Assembly: GCA_000969725.1 (NCBI GenBank)
Contig: JXSR01S005291.1
From: Ophiothrix spiculata
Taxonomy: Eukaryota > Echinodermata > Ophiuroidea > Amphilepidida > Ophiotrichidae
DNA: 30,180 nucleotides
Strand: one strand, 5' to 3'
The notes beneath the pieces were generated by a model. That model did not search any database. It was not told the DNA's origin and was given only the letters and a program-made list of their open reading frames with translations. Position 1 is the first letter of the stretch. Each line of letters opens with the position of its first letter. A program made the position numbers and the translations under genes. This document shows positions 8,246 through 20,367 of the stretch, piece by piece.

Positions 8246-11200
8246 TAAGTTCCCAGACTGATCATGATTTACAGCAAGTGTGAACACAATTTTATCAACA
8301 TCGGTCACAAATGGTCAAGATGATGAAAAAATGCCCATAATTCCAAGATGTATACACAGAATTTAAACAAATTAATATTTACAATCATGCAACTTTTTCC
8401 TAGCTCTGTTGAAAACAAAATTTTACTTGCCGACTAGTAAACCAAGAAATTTGATACTCAAAAATCCCATTCATTATTACTTAGTGTCAGGAATTGTCTT
8501 TTAAGGAGTTACAGAGTTTTGCTCTTCTTAATTACTCTCCTCAATTGCTCTAGGTGAGCAATTTGGAGCTCCTCTTAGAATGTGAGGTTTCCTATCTTTA
8601 TTGCATTTAGCCTTTGTTTTGCTCTTCTAATGCTCACCTAAACAGCTGAAGGGGAGCTATTTAATGCTCACCAGCAATTTTCAAAAGCCTGTTAAGTGTC
8701 TCCCCATCCCTCTGTTCAATACGCTTTGGCTATCACCAAGGGGCAGAAACAAAACTGTGGGTTTACTTAGAGATGTAATCAGAACAAAATTAAACTGGAA
8801 CAACTCCATTAGTAATTGGCAAAACAGAACCAGCATTATGAGGATGATAAATAAGATTATATTTTTTTTATATTGATGCTTTCCCTTGTTTAGGACTAGA
8901 GAGTAAAGCAATGTTTTGAAAGAGTTTGAATTACTGATTTTTCTTACAAAAAGTGAACTTCTGGTGTTCAGTTATTTGTACAAATTGATAACTGATGGAA
9001 GAAATTTGGGGCCTTTTACAAGAAAAAATACAGATGGCATAATTATTCATTGTTATTATTTTAAAATACACACTTTTGGTCTTATTCCTAAAACAAGTAT
9101 TTGACGTATTTATTAATTCACTTAGTGTGACTAACATTCCCAATCCTCCTAAATAGCACTTGGACCAACTAGGTTAATCAAGAATGTGTGTATTTTGCAG
9201 AATTACTGCTATATGGTTATTTGTATGCACCATATGTAGCTATGTTAAAAGACTAATGCCACTGTCAGTTGTCTCTACGGCCAAGTGGGAACGGCAACTT
9301 GCGGGGTACTCACTGTGATGGTGAGGGAATTTGTGCAGCACATACCTCCCTGTTGGTAGGGATATGTAAAAAGTTAGGAGCTTGTCAAGTTCCTTTGCAC
9401 CAATCATTCCTGTGACCATAATTATGCTGTGACCTATCCCATTTAGTGACCAAGCAGCGAGCCGTTGTCAGCACACGCTTGCAACGTGAGCCGTTCAAGC
9501 CGAGCCGGATGGCTAGTGGATTTTGCTCAGTGGTGGCTATATATAGTGGAAAATAGTTGATGGCTCAGAGCTAGTAAAAGGTTACAGTGGTTACTGGGTG
9601 TGATCATTTAGCCAAAATCTAAACAAGGATATGGTATGGGGGCCGGAACTCAAGTCAGTAACTTGCGCTTAAAGACAAACTGTCTTGCGATATTGGTGTT
9701 GAAATTGTCAGCTTATATGTAACAGGTATTGTCAAGTTTCCCACGTGCCTGAGTCAGAACCAAGGACAGGAAGAGCAATTGACGACAGCACATAAGATCA
9801 ACCAACGTTGACAGACAGAATCACCATGATTCTGAATCAAGTTACGTTTCATGTTATCTCCAAGTTAGAATGAAACCAGAAACCTCCGCTACATACCAGG
9901 CTAATACTTGCTATCTTCAGTAGATAGAAAAAAAATGCACTATATAAATTCACAGGATACTGGCACTACTATGCTTAACCTATTTGTCTGTACATGTATA
10001 CTTCTATGACCTCAATCTGTTAGTAAAACTTTTATGATGACTGTTCAAAGCCTATCAACTTTTATAGCATTAGCGCTGACATTTTTATTGATAGTAAACA
10101 AGATAGCTCATCCCACAGCTAACTGATTCAAATAGTTGTCATGATTGAATACAATTTGTGCATCTATTAAACATCCTATAGAAATATTCCATTCAATCTG
10201 CAAAATTGCCATGTGAACAGCTGGCATGTCAAATTGCAAATCCTCTTTTATTCACCAATTTCATCAATAATTAAACATGCTGCAATTTAGCAAGCATCAT
10301 ATGTTTGCATATTTTACTATTCCAGGATTATTTGTGTCTTTTCTGTCATGATGGATAGCTTATACATGGCCTAATTTTAACCACAGTGCAAATTTAACTT
10401 AAGTTCTTTCCGAGGACTTATTTCAAATGGATTTAGGGTTTCATCAAAAATATCATGTTGTAAAATAATTACTTCTAGCAGAAAGAAGCATGGATGCATG
10501 TGGTTCCAATTACTAGTATGTCAAACATTCAATGCACTTTTTACGGAAGGTCTTTATCTAACAACAAAAGGATCTGTCTATGGAAAAATCCTGGAAAACA
10601 ATCAAATTCACTTAGTTCTTAACACTTAAGTACACAAGGAGGTCCATTTGGACCCATAATTTTGTTTTTGTATGTAACGCAAAAACGAAACATAAACCAA
10701 TGAATTGTCAATATAGGGGTTTCACATGTTTTAGTGCAAAAAATTCAAATCCTTTGCATTGTTTTTGAGATAATTAGCATAAACTGGTAAAATGGTGGTG
10801 CTGCTAAAATTGTTTTTTGTCCCTAAAAACAATTTAACAAAATTTACTTCAAAAAAAAATTTCAGAAATGCATTTGTAATTATAATCTGCTTTTATGAGC
10901 CAAATTTCAAGAATAATGCAGCAGTCATAGCATGACCAATAAAAAGGTGATTTAGGGTTGATTTTGAGGACAGAAGGGTGAATCAGGTCACACCGTTTAG
11001 GGTACCAAAAGCAGCCAAAGCAGCCATTTTCATGAAATAGGGTACTTTTCAAACTCTGGTGTTGAACGGTAATGGTAAATCTCCATTTAGGGTGTGAATT
11101 GGGGGAAAGGGTATATTTTGGCTTATTTTGGCTTCAGAAAAAAATCATCATTAATTAAGGGGTTGTTTTGAAAAAACTGTGGTCACGCTTTGCTTACAGC

Positions 11201-11412
11201 ATTATACTTGAGTGACCCCACCCAAGGGTTATGCTTTGTGGGGGATATCGTCTCCAATAATAACAGCCGCAAATAAATGTCTGCAGTGTAAATTTACTTC
11301 GGCATATTCAAAGTTTCCCATGATAAAAGCAAGGGTTATCTACATTCTTGTTATATGGATAATGACACACACAGATAACATGATACTGATAAGTTGCTAA
11401 TTGAACTACTTT

Positions 11413-11454
11413 ACTTGCCGCTGCATACACTTTCTGTATATGCAAGCGGCAACT
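11413..11454. repeat. Short hairpin, 18-20 bp arms
   Basis: ACTTGCCGCTGCATACAC pairs with TGTATATGCAAGCGGCAACT across a TTTC loop, with one bulge and two mismatches. A further partial copy, CCGCTTGCATGCATACA, follows at 11460-11476. It is too short for most MITEs and near the small end of hairpin RNA precursors. Confidence 0.5.
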
Positions 11455-11673
11455 AAAATCCGCTTGCATGCATACATTCTATGTATAGAAGACTTGAGAA
11501 ATAATGGTCTTGATTTTATCATGATTTTATAAGGTCCATTGGACAAAAATTTGAAAATCTTGTCTGCAGACATACAGTCCAAATACTGTGAAAATTGTGC
11601 TTAAAAACCTTAAAATCTTTCAAAATCAATTTGGAAAAGAAACCCCATTGATTTCACTCGAAAAGAGTAAAAT

Positions 11674-11719
11674 GTCACTCTTTTGGAGTAAAACATAATT
11701 CACTCCAAGAAAGAGTGAC
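11674..11719. repeat. Short hairpin GTCACTCTTT...AGAGTGAC
   Basis: GTCACTCTTTTGGAGT pairs with ACTCCAAGAAAGAGTGAC. A related CACTCGAAAAGAGT sits just upstream at 11656. It is a small AT-rich foldback of unknown origin. Confidence 0.45.
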
Positions 11720-13173
11720 CGTTCATTCTTTTCATTTTAGAATGAAGGCCTACATGATAATGCAAAACTGTTTGGAAATAACTTGTGGATGATGTTTAAC
11801 TTGTACACTGTTTGCACAATACTTTGTTACATTTACTTCAAACAGATTACAAGGGAGTTAAAGTAAAATACATAGACTTTGTCATGGAACAAACCCAATT
11901 CTTATTTCACTAGATCTTTGGATTTTAACCACATCCTTTATCACTTCGGGCACAAGTTTTTCAACAGTGACAGTTACAGTTCTGTTTGACCCACATGTGA
12001 CCTACCCCCTCCTGTTCAAAAGCGCCCACATACACCAGATTTACAACCTCAAAACTGAACCGCACAAGTAAATCTCTTATCCAATTTCAGAGGTTTTTCC
12101 AGTAATAAGGTAATATATTATTAAATAAAACTTTTGCCTTGAAGTTTTTCAACCTCTGAAAATCTATTGTACAATGATTTTTTTAACAACTTCTTTTTTT
12201 TTCAAATATAGATTTATGAATTCAAAATTGAAATGTTATCAACGTTTGAATGTTAATAATAACACGTTTTCCTTGTTCATCAGAAACAGTACAGATTTCT
12301 ACTATTTTTTTAATAATTGTAAAATATTTTCGGAATGACAAAATCAAATCCTAAATCCTTGGTGTAAATTGACAATATTAAGTATCCATGAAATTACTGT
12401 ATTATCAACAACAAACTTGTGAATAGAATGTCTATGCTAGGTTTTGAAACCATTTAAAAGTGAAATTTTTTTTAACTTTTTGGTCACAAACATTACCCTG
12501 GAATCGCACAGTAAGACAGTAGAGAAAAACGGCATTGACATTCAACTATTAGTCCCTCTAGAAACCCCTAATGAAGTAACGTAAGCTGATTTGTGTGGGC
12601 CACTATTGGTTGGACACGTAGCCTAGTGTTGAACTTGGGACATGACAACTCAGTCCATCGTTCAGACATTCCTATCCATCTTTAGATTTTCCAGAAAGGT
12701 CTTGCAACCGGGTCTGGCAAACTTTTTCACAAAGTAGGATACCATGTCCTTTGGTGCATGTGAATCCATGACTACGTGATCACGTTCGAAAACATAAACT
12801 GATTGAATGTCAAGGCCAATAAACATGTTCCTATTATTAAATTATTCACTGTCTTAATATGACCCGTGTTGTAAGAATTCAATGTTGAAAAGTGAACATA
12901 GTGGCTGGAGCATTCAGTTTGAACATACCTCCCAGGAAATACCTAAGATGGACCAATCAAAAACGCCTGCAAAATACAGACCTATTGCTTTTACGGATTC
13001 TGGGTATAGTGCTAAAAGGTTCTTGCCAGCAGGGTTCTAGCAATACAGACTTTGTGTATTACAATTTTCAAGCATCATGGGTAACGAATTGTCATTTCGT
13101 TGGGATTTTATTTTTTGTATGCAATATTTATCAAAAGTTACATTCCGATGCATTCTGAAAATGAAAAGGGTCC

Positions 13174-13630
13174 AGGGGTAACTCACATTGACATGGGTAT
13201 ATGTGCCTGTCATTTGGGGTGTTTTTCACAGATTTTTGTGTAGAGATGCCAATTTCAAAGCACAAGTACCCCCCCCCCCCCCCCCAACACTCCAAACCCC
13301 AACCCTGCAGTGAAAAGGAGTTTGGGGGTACAATGGTATTCAGAGGTAGATATGATGATCAAAAATGGACATTGGATTCAAGTGAACTGATTTTGTGTAA
13401 AATATTTGCCCTGTGAAACTGATTTTGGGGGAGGGACGTTTAGTGAACTTAAATTATTGTTAAAAATAGCCTTCTGAGTTGGAAATTTCCAAATGTTCTG
13501 ATCCTCAAAAATGGGGTCTACTGAACTGAATTTTGCTGAAAATAGGGATCTAATGAGTAGTTTGGAAGCCTTAAATGGGGGTCTTGACCACCGGACATAC
13601 ATTCCCTGCTCACATATGTGAGTGACACCC
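13174..13630. mobile_element. Degenerate TIR element containing a 17-C run
   Basis: The left end AGGGGTAACTCACATTGACA aligns with the reverse complement of the right end, AGGGTGTCACTCACATATGT, and the similarity continues through a 'gggtatatgtgcc' type block for about 45 bp with many mismatches. The right end contains the perfect palindrome CTCACATATGTGAG. The interior is rich in GGGG/CCCC and includes 17 consecutive C (13269-13285). Age has blurred any target duplication. Two overlapping short frames in it are not credible proteins. Confidence 0.5.
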
Positions 13631-13659
13631 TCTTCCCACTCCCCCGGGGACTGTGGCAA

Positions 13660-16035
13660 ACAATTGCGAAAAATAGAATCAAATGTATGATATCCAATCA
13701 TACAAATTAAGTAATAATTCTATGCAATATATGATATAGGCCCTGTTATGTGAAAGTTGTTTCAAATAAATCATGGCACAGTAGTTAACATGATCATGTT
13801 ACCATGTTCTGGAAAACTACATATATCTAAATAGTAAACCTAAATCACAGAACATAAATCATAATAACATGATTGAATGGATCTCAGCTGGTGCATGCAT
13901 ACAATTCCTCTCCTAGCTGGCGAACAGTCCAACTACTGAATTGGCAAACATGCCAATATCACCATCAGTTCATTTTACAATTGAACAAACTAATATTCTT
14001 TCTAAACCTGAATTTTTTGTAAAAAGTCGATAGCACTGAACAGACATCAGCCTTGTTCAGAATCATGGTCTTTAAAAAACAATCCATGGCAATGATGGCA
14101 TTGAAAAATATTTATCAATTTCCTCCATACCGATATATTTTTAAAATTTATTGTAGGAAAAATCTGTTGACAGAATTTAAAACGGTATACTATACCAGGA
14201 TGACTATGATACTCTGTTTTTCACTCTTGTCAACAAAATAATGAAAATGAAACACCAGTATAAAATAAAAACCCTAGAACTAGAAGGGGGTTAAGTCACA
14301 TTGAGTACAAACTGAGAAAAAGGCACAAACATAAAATCATTTGTGTAGTCTTGAATGGCATTGCTGTATTTCGCAGTGACTTTTACGCATGTTCTGATCA
14401 TCAAATTACTACAAAACTTTTACAGAATGTAGAAATGAGAATTCTGTAGCAGAAAATTGACACAACTCAATTTTCAAGATTTTGTGACTTAGTTCTAGGG
14501 TCCTCAATTATAACATGATTTATTGTTTTGCATCATAAATGTAATCAATTTAAAAACAAATTATGGTCTTATATGTACACAAATACACAGAGCAAAATAC
14601 ATAACATTTTTAGTTTAAATTACATTCAAACACAATATTCAAACAGTTTAATTAATGTAAATCATTACGTTATAGGTCCTTATGACACTGTGAGAGAACA
14701 AATCAATATCACTATTCGGTCTATGATTTGTTTGCAAACATACCTGCCTACATAACACAAGAATATGGCCGATCAAAATACATCCATACTTCTTCATAAC
14801 AAAAGGTCTCGCCGATATTATTGACTTTCATAGTCCCGGTGTTTATTCACAACATGAATATCTGAAGGAAACCCCAGGATAATACTGACTAGGCCAAAAT
14901 ATTATTGTTATGGCCTACTGTAATTTAATTGATCAAGTATTTTTTTTTTAATGGTTCAGGGCGCACTACACTAAATAACTAGCACTCGCAATCCGGCATT
15001 TCTAAAATCGGCAAAATTGACTGCCCTTCTGAAAACAGGACTTCAAAACGTATGGAAGGGCAATATGTTTGGTCAATATTTTGTTCTAATCATAAAGTTA
15101 GGTTTATTTAAGGATGCTCTGATGCCATTTTTGATCTCCGGACTAATTTGGTAAAATTTAAAGGATTTTCCTTAATTTGCGCTTGATTCTGGAAATACAA
15201 AATTCGGCTCTCGTTGATAGGGGGCGTTATACTTCAGCGTCCAATTTCTTGAAAAAAAAGCCTTGAAGGTGTACTTTTATCATCATTTTGTGTTAGAAGA
15301 GATCATAATCAACTGAGAAAAGGCAGTGTTGAAGCAACCAGTTGCTTTATTATTGAGTTCTAGGGTGTTTTTAGGAAGTCATTTTGTACAGTAAGTCAAT
15401 GGGAAGCTCTATTGTGGTGTGACGCCTTCAGGGTTTCATAACTGCTCACCATACATGCCTACAGACACTGTCTGATACATGTAAACATTGGGCCTGTACA
15501 GTGTGTCATATTTGGATGTCATCTTACTTCTTATAAAAGAAAATGCAGAAATAATCTATGGAACCTGTTAAAGCAAATAAGATTTACTAGATAATCCATC
15601 TAATCCATGTTAAAGCTTTTAAATTCAACAACTACACACAGGATTTCCTATATAGAATTTCAAGGTATCATCATATCAATAATTTTCCAGACAGAAAAAC
15701 ATAATCACATGTCTTCATCAATGCATAGCATAGGCAAGGTTATTATTTCAGACCTAAAAGATGACTCCATGTTTTGTATGTGTATATCCAATTATCCATG
15801 TATCACTATCATGTTAGAATTTATTAGAAATGGGCATTTTTGGTCACTTGGTGTGGAATTTAGAAACTATTGTTGAAGTACAGCGTAATTGTTAATTGCT
15901 TGTGTTATTCATCCCTTTGTATAAAAGAGATCAATCAATAAACAAACAAATAAATAAAATACTAATTTTCACTTCACTGGTGGTCACTGGTCAGGCTAAT
16001 GTGCACACTGTAGTATTGTCACCTTGAATTGAGGC
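13660..16035. other. No gene seen; possible retroposon-like A/T tail
   Basis: Unique AT-rich sequence with no frame above 89 codons. At 15920-15958 the run ATCAATCAATAAACAAACAA leading into AATAAATAAA resembles the simple-repeat 3' tails of some LINEs, or a polyadenylation region. No reverse-transcriptase-like sequence lies upstream, so this is only a suggestion. Confidence 0.35.
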
Positions 16036-16040
16036 AAGTA

Positions 16041-16255
16041 CTTTAAAATCTCGATATAGTGCACCTCATGTTTTGCTCATAAACATGTTCCTTACCACAA
16101 TACCAACAGGTCTGCATCACTAATCAGATGTTAAAATGAAAGTTACATTCGTTATATTTCAGACACAGGCAATCAATTTCATATCTTTTAAACCATATAA
16201 AAATATGGCACAAAATGGCAACTGGGAAAAGGGGCACTATATTGAGATTTTAAAG
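16041..16255. mobile_element. 215-bp MITE with 22-bp inverted ends
   Basis: CTTTAAAATCTCGATATAGT (16041 on) and the reverse complement of 16233-16255 agree through GTGC with one difference (CGATAT against CAATAT). The flanks GTA and AAC are not a clean target duplication. The interior is unremarkable and non-coding. The superfamily is unassigned. Confidence 0.72.
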
Positions 16256-16331
16256 AACTTCATTATTAGAGAAGCTGCTGGTCTCTGACATCTTATGTAT
16301 CCAAAATAATATGATGGTAACAGCTAATTAA

Positions 16332-16657
16332 AGGAACTTGGTCCAATTTTTCAAAATTTAGTTTTCAATGTCATATAAAATATGACCACTCAAGAGGTCT
16401 AAGTTTCAAATTTCAGCTGAATCAGTCAAACCGTTTTGATTTTATGAGCAATTTTGTATTTCTGAGCTGCCTATACGAATATTGTTTAAAATTAATTATG
16501 GTTACCATAATAAGACACACTTTCATGTATCTCTCTAAATGGATCATAACTCATCTGTGAAATTTCACATGGGTTATGAGAAAAATATGAGCAACATTTT
16601 GGTTAAAAAAAAACCAAAAAGTTTGAAAAATAGTTGAGACAATCGGGCCATGCTCCT
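16332..16657. mobile_element. 326-bp TTAA-flanked MITE, AGGA termini
   Basis: TTAA flanks both ends (16328-16331 and 16658-16661). The left end AGGAACTTGGTCC and the reverse complement of the right end, AGGAGCATGGCCC, match at 10 of 13 positions. The interior is AT-rich, with a GGTTAAAAAAAAACC hairpin-like run near the right end. TTAA duplications with AGG-type termini suit the Kolobok group, and TTAA alone also suits piggyBac; the assignment is tentative. Confidence 0.68.
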
Positions 16658-16779
16658 TTAATCTAGGCACTTGAATTGGCCAGTGCCTGACGGCATTTGT
16701 TTTGAGCATCAAATATATAACATGCTTGGCGCTTTAGTAATTGCTTAAATTTCCTGCAACGCGTAGTTAAAAACGTAGG

Positions 16780-17204
16780 ACGTCATGCAGAAGTTGTGCA
16801 TGTAAACATCACCATTTTGTCAACCTCTTAACCAAGGCTTTACACAAACAATTGCCACATAGTTAGATAGGATGAACGAGCAGCAAAGGGGTGTAATTCT
16901 ACATGAACTGGTCAAAATTTTGACTAATTATGATCAGCCGTTACCTACGATAGTGGACAGTCTGAGCCATATAGTGATGGACCAACGTCATGCAGAAGTT
17001 ACAAGTGCATGTAAACATCTCCATTTTGTCAACCTCTTTACCAAGGCTTTACACAAACGATTGTCACATAGTTAGATAGGACGAATGAGCAGCCAAGGGG
17101 TGTAATTCTACACGAATTGGTCAAAATGTTGACTAATTATGATCAGCCATTACCTGCGATAGTACTAGTAAGCAGTCTGAGCCATATAGTGATGGGCCAA
17201 CATC
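16780..17204 (+). repeat. 205-bp tandem dimer
   Basis: Copy 1 starts at 16780 (ACGTCATGCAGAAGTT) and copy 2 at 16985 with the same sequence. Copy 2 has a 4-bp insertion soon after its start and a 6-bp insertion in its second half; otherwise the copies differ at scattered single bases. The dimer ends near 17204. A 67-codon frame spans the junction (see next entry). No target duplication was evident. Confidence 0.85.
16872..17075 (+). CDS. Unrecognised 67-codon frame across the tandem dimer (doubtful)
   Basis: The frame starts at ATG 16872 and ends at TAG. Translation begins MNEQQRGVILHELVKIL and ends FTKALHKRLSHS. No domain is recognised. In its favour, about half of the base differences against the corresponding part of copy 2 are synonymous and the 6-bp indel preserves frame. 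Against it, the ATG is ACG in copy 2, a 4-bp indel breaks the frame in the other half of the unit, and there is no promoter, splice or homology evidence. It could be an exon fragment, a transposon relic or chance. Confidence 0.12.
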   Translation: MNEQQRGVILHELVKILTNYDQPLPTIVDSLSHIVMDQRHAEVTSACKHLHFVNLFTKALHKRLSHS

Positions 17205-17431
17205 AAGGGTACCAGCGGACAAGGAGCCACTAGATCTTTGTGATATTTACTTCGGCTGGGGGTTCTTATTGGATTATTATTTGGGCATTTTCACGGTCAC
17301 GGAAGGACAATCACAGAATTTTTCTGTATTTCAAAAAAATACATTGCCAAAATTGAATTGAATAAAATAAAACTAATTCCATATTTAGTTGAGAATACCT
17401 GAAAGCATTCATATTCAACATGAATTTTTTT
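17205..17431. other. No gene seen
   Basis: Short unique stretch running up to the assembly gap. It begins with the end of the tandem dimer and a GGTACCAGCGGACAAGGAGC block, then becomes AT-rich. Nothing was recognised. Confidence 0.4.
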
Positions 17432-17965
17432 NNNNNNNNNNNNNNNNNNNNNNNNNNNNNNNNNNNNNNNNNNNNNNNNNNNNNNNNNNNNNNNNNNNNN
17501 NNNNNNNNNNNNNNNNNNNNNNNNNNNNNNNNNNNNNNNNNNNNNNNNNNNNNNNNNNNNNNNNNNNNNNNNNNNNNNNNNNNNNNNNNNNNNNNNNNNN
17601 NNNNNNNNNNNNNNNNNNNNNNNNNNNNNNNNNNNNNNNNNNNNNNNNNNNNNNNNNNNNNNNNNNNNNNNNNNNNNNNNNNNNNNNNNNNNNNNNNNNN
17701 NNNNNNNNNNNNNNNNNNNNNNNNNNNNNNNNNNNNNNNNNNNNNNNNNNNNNNNNNNNNNNNNNNNNNNNNNNNNNNNNNNNNNNNNNNNNNNNNNNNN
17801 NNNNNNNNNNNNNNNNNNNNNNNNNNNNNNNNNNNNNNNNNNNNNNNNNNNNNNNNNNNNNNNNNNNNNNNNNNNNNNNNNNNNNNNNNNNNNNNNNNNN
17901 NNNNNNNNNNNNNNNNNNNNNNNNNNNNNNNNNNNNNNNNNNNNNNNNNNNNNNNNNNNNNNNNN
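17432..17965. other. Assembly gap (534 N)
   Basis: Unsequenced run of N. Reading frames that cross it are artefacts of translating N. The sequence on either side is AT-rich and gives no hint of what is missing. Confidence 0.99.
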
Positions 17966-18911
17966 CAATATTTTTCTCATGTCCACTTTTTCGTGAAAAT
18001 GCCCATTTGTATATTTGGTCATACTGCACTAACTTTTAAAAACTTTATCATTGTGTTAAATTTTGTGTATAATTCATCATGAATGTAGTATTTTTGTCTG
18101 AACCACATTGTGGCACTCATTTTGGCAGCATTTGATAGACCTAAATCCCTCCAAATTGAGTCCAATTAATGGCTGACGATGCCATTACCGCAGGTTGGTG
18201 GTATCTGAGGTCTGGTACATCCCCTCAAAATTAAGGACACATCAACTAGGATGCTTTTATCTTGTGCCCTAAAAATTAACTGGACAAACCTCCAGTCGTC
18301 CCATCAATATACTACCATTAGAAGGAACGCAGCAAATGTATATAGCTAGGAGGATGTATAGCAGATTCATTCAAATCCAACTTCAATTTACTTAGATCAC
18401 AATAAATATGCCCAGGGTAGATATTACAAAATCAATCTATTAATGTACATGAGATAAATATTAGAAAATCAATTTAATTTCACCTACCACATACAATGAT
18501 AATCATTGATGCTGAAGGGATATCATTTCTGAATAGTATTCTCAATAAATCAAGCCCACAAGGCTTTAGGATCAAGTACACTTCAATTGAACCACATTGT
18601 GCAAGAAAATTGAACAAGTTTAACCAGGAAGGACATAAGTTTAATTTTCAATGTGCAAATGCATTCCTAAAAAATAAGGTTTAGATTAGGTAAACATACT
18701 AATATTGAAAGCAAAACAACATATTTGATTACTTCTATAGTCACGTTTTATGGTTATCAACCTTACATGTACATATACACACACCTCGATACCAAGTGTA
18801 GGTATTGTAACACGGTACAATAACGTTGATTTGAAAGTCGTTTCTTTAAATCACAAAAAATAATCCATTTTCATATATATTTTCAATTCATCATTGTAGT
18901 CCTTATCATAA
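17966..18911. other. No gene seen
   Basis: Unique-looking AT-rich sequence. A 62-codon frame at 18496-18684 has no recognisable features. No TIRs or tandem structure were found. Confidence 0.45.
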
Positions 18912-19130
18912 GGGGTGCACCATAAGATTTCCAGGGGGGAGCAGGAAGTTTTTAACAAAAAAAAAATTCCCCCTCCATAGGCAAAAGGAAAAAAAATCAC
19001 CCCTGAACATGGAATAGGGGAAAAAACAGTAATTTCTAAGAAAAAAATTCGCCCCTGAACGTGACGCAAAAAAAAAATCGTCTCCAAACTTAACCTCCTG
19101 CTCCCCCCTGGAAATCTAATGGTGCGTCCC
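18912..19130. mobile_element. 219-bp MITE, TAA target duplication
   Basis: The left end GGGGTGCACCATAAGATTTC and the reverse complement of the right end, GGGACGCACCATTAGATTTC, are nearly identical and continue through CAGGGGGGAGCAGGA. TAA flanks both sides (18909-18911 and 19131-19133). The interior alternates A-runs with CCCCTGAACATGG-like blocks that are themselves repeated (19000 and 19055). The 3-bp TAA duplication suggests PIF/Harbinger; the assignment is inferred. Confidence 0.82.
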
Positions 19131-19162
19131 TAATGGTCAGAGGTTACATGCCAAACTGACAT

Positions 19163-19959
19163 ACAAAAGCCTGGCTCACACTATGAGTATGACAATGGAG
19201 ATGACGAATATGAGCCATGGACATAAAGCAACGACAGCAGACTGTAAGCTACGGCAGCCTGCAGTGGCTAGCGAATTAGTCAGTGCCAAGTGATAACACC
19301 CATACAAAAGCCTGACTCACACTATAATGGAGGTGACGAATATGAGCCATGGACGTAGAGCAATGACAGCAGACTGTCAGCCTGCAGTGGCTAGCGAATT
19401 AGTCAGTGCCAAGTGATAACACCCATACAAAAGCCTGGCTCACACTATGACAATGGAGGTGACGAATATGAGCCATGGACGTAATGCAACGACAGCAGAC
19501 TGTAAGCTACGGCAGCCTGCAGTGGCTAGCGAATTAGTCAGTGCCAAGTGATAACACCAATACAAAAGCCTGGCTCACACTATGACAATGGAGGTGACGA
19601 ATATGAGCCATGGACGTAGAGCAATGACAGCAGACTGTAAGCTACGGCAGCCTGCAGTGGCTAGCGAATTAGTCAGTGCAAGTGATAACACCAATACAAA
19701 AGCCTGGCTCACACTATGACAATGGAGGTGACGAATATGAGCCATGGACGTAGAGCAATGACAGCAGACTGTAAGCTACGGCAGCCTGCAGTGGCTAGCG
19801 AATTAGTCAGTGCCAAGTGATAACACCCATACAAAAGCCTGGCTCACACTATGACAATGGAGGTGACGAATATGAGTCATGGACATAAAGCAACGACAGC
19901 AGACTGTAAGCTACGGCAGCCTGCAGTGGCTAGCGAATTAGTCAGTGCCAAGTGATAAC
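19163..19959 (+). repeat. Satellite array, six units of about 135 bp
   Basis: Units begin ACAAAAGCCTGGCTCACACT at 19163, 19304, 19427, 19562, 19696 and 19831, spacings of 141, 123, 135, 134 and 135. Each contains GGTGACGAATATGAG, GACAGCAGACTGTAAGCTAC, GCAGCCTGCAGTGGCTAGCG and ends CAGTGCCAAGTGATAACACC. The second unit lacks about 12 bp at AAGCTACGG and the first has a small extra block. Units are highly similar, implying recent homogenisation. Although 135 is a multiple of three, no frame is open through the array. Confidence 0.93.
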
Positions 19960-20367
19960 ACCAAGGACATTTTATAGGGGAATCGGGATACACCACCATC
20001 TTGTGTCGCTCATGAAGAAGAGTTATTGTACCTCCGGATATATTCGGAGTTTGGTCCGATATCCAGGCAGATTGCTTAAATCTTCACTTGATGCATATAT
20101 AGCGTGTGCATTTTGTTTCACGCGCAAACCGTGACTGCATTTCAAGTAGCGTGTATTGCGACTTGCTCTGATCGAAGTATGCAAATTTTCCCGCTAATCC
20201 GTTGTGAAGACTCTCGAAGTGTGGCCCGCGGAGCCGTAAAATGCAGGAGGTACAATAACTCACCCTCCATGAGCGACAATCCAAGATGGCTGCCGTCTCA
20301 TATGATTTACACGGCGGTGAAATCAAAATGGCGGGAAGTACTGATTCCCCTTTTTAAATTCCTTGGT
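19960..20367. mobile_element. 408-bp CpG-rich TIR element abutting the satellite
   Basis: Ends are ACCAAGGACATTTTATAGGG and the complement of a related sequence ending CCTTGGT; TAAC lies on both sides (19956-19959 and 20368-20371). Inverted similarity is long: CCATCTTG, GTCGCTCATG and GAGTTATTGTACCTCC near the left (19995-20036) recur inverted at 20245-20290, with about 45 extra bases in the right arm. The interior has many CpG sites, including GCCCGCGG. The left TAAC is also the last part of a satellite unit, so the duplication there could be partly coincidental. Confidence 0.7.

Larger units (their letters stand above)
8250..13170. other. About 4.9 kb with no recognised gene
   Basis: Largely unique AT-rich sequence; all open frames are short (88 codons at most, at 12892-13158) and none resembles a known protein. 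Local structure: an approximate direct repeat of GTTTTGCTCTTCT about 100 bp apart (8518 and 8618), with AGGTGAGCA motifs; two small hairpins listed separately (11413, 11674); and a stretch at 10940-11230 with recurring TTTAGGGT motifs that looks like one decayed end of a foldback. Confidence 0.45.

Noticed and set aside
12892-13158. 88-codon frame starting MNIVAGAFSLNIPP
   Set aside because: No recognisable motif, no supporting splice or promoter signal, and a length expected by chance in 30 kb.
14890-14917. TAGGCCAAAA...TATGGCCTA as a miniature GGCC element
   Set aside because: Only 28 bases with a few paired positions and no flanking duplication; chance is adequate.
17000-17075. FTKAL at the end of the 67-codon frame resembles the C-terminal end of copia-type polyproteins
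   Set aside because: The similarity is about five residues, with no reverse transcriptase or RNase H sequence nearby.
17297-18082. Long frames of 204-241 codons on both strands
   Set aside because: They consist almost entirely of the 534-N gap; the real sequence at each end is short and unremarkable.
19141-19964. CRISPR-like array
   Set aside because: The roughly 135-bp units are contiguous and homogeneous with no unique spacers; it is a satellite.
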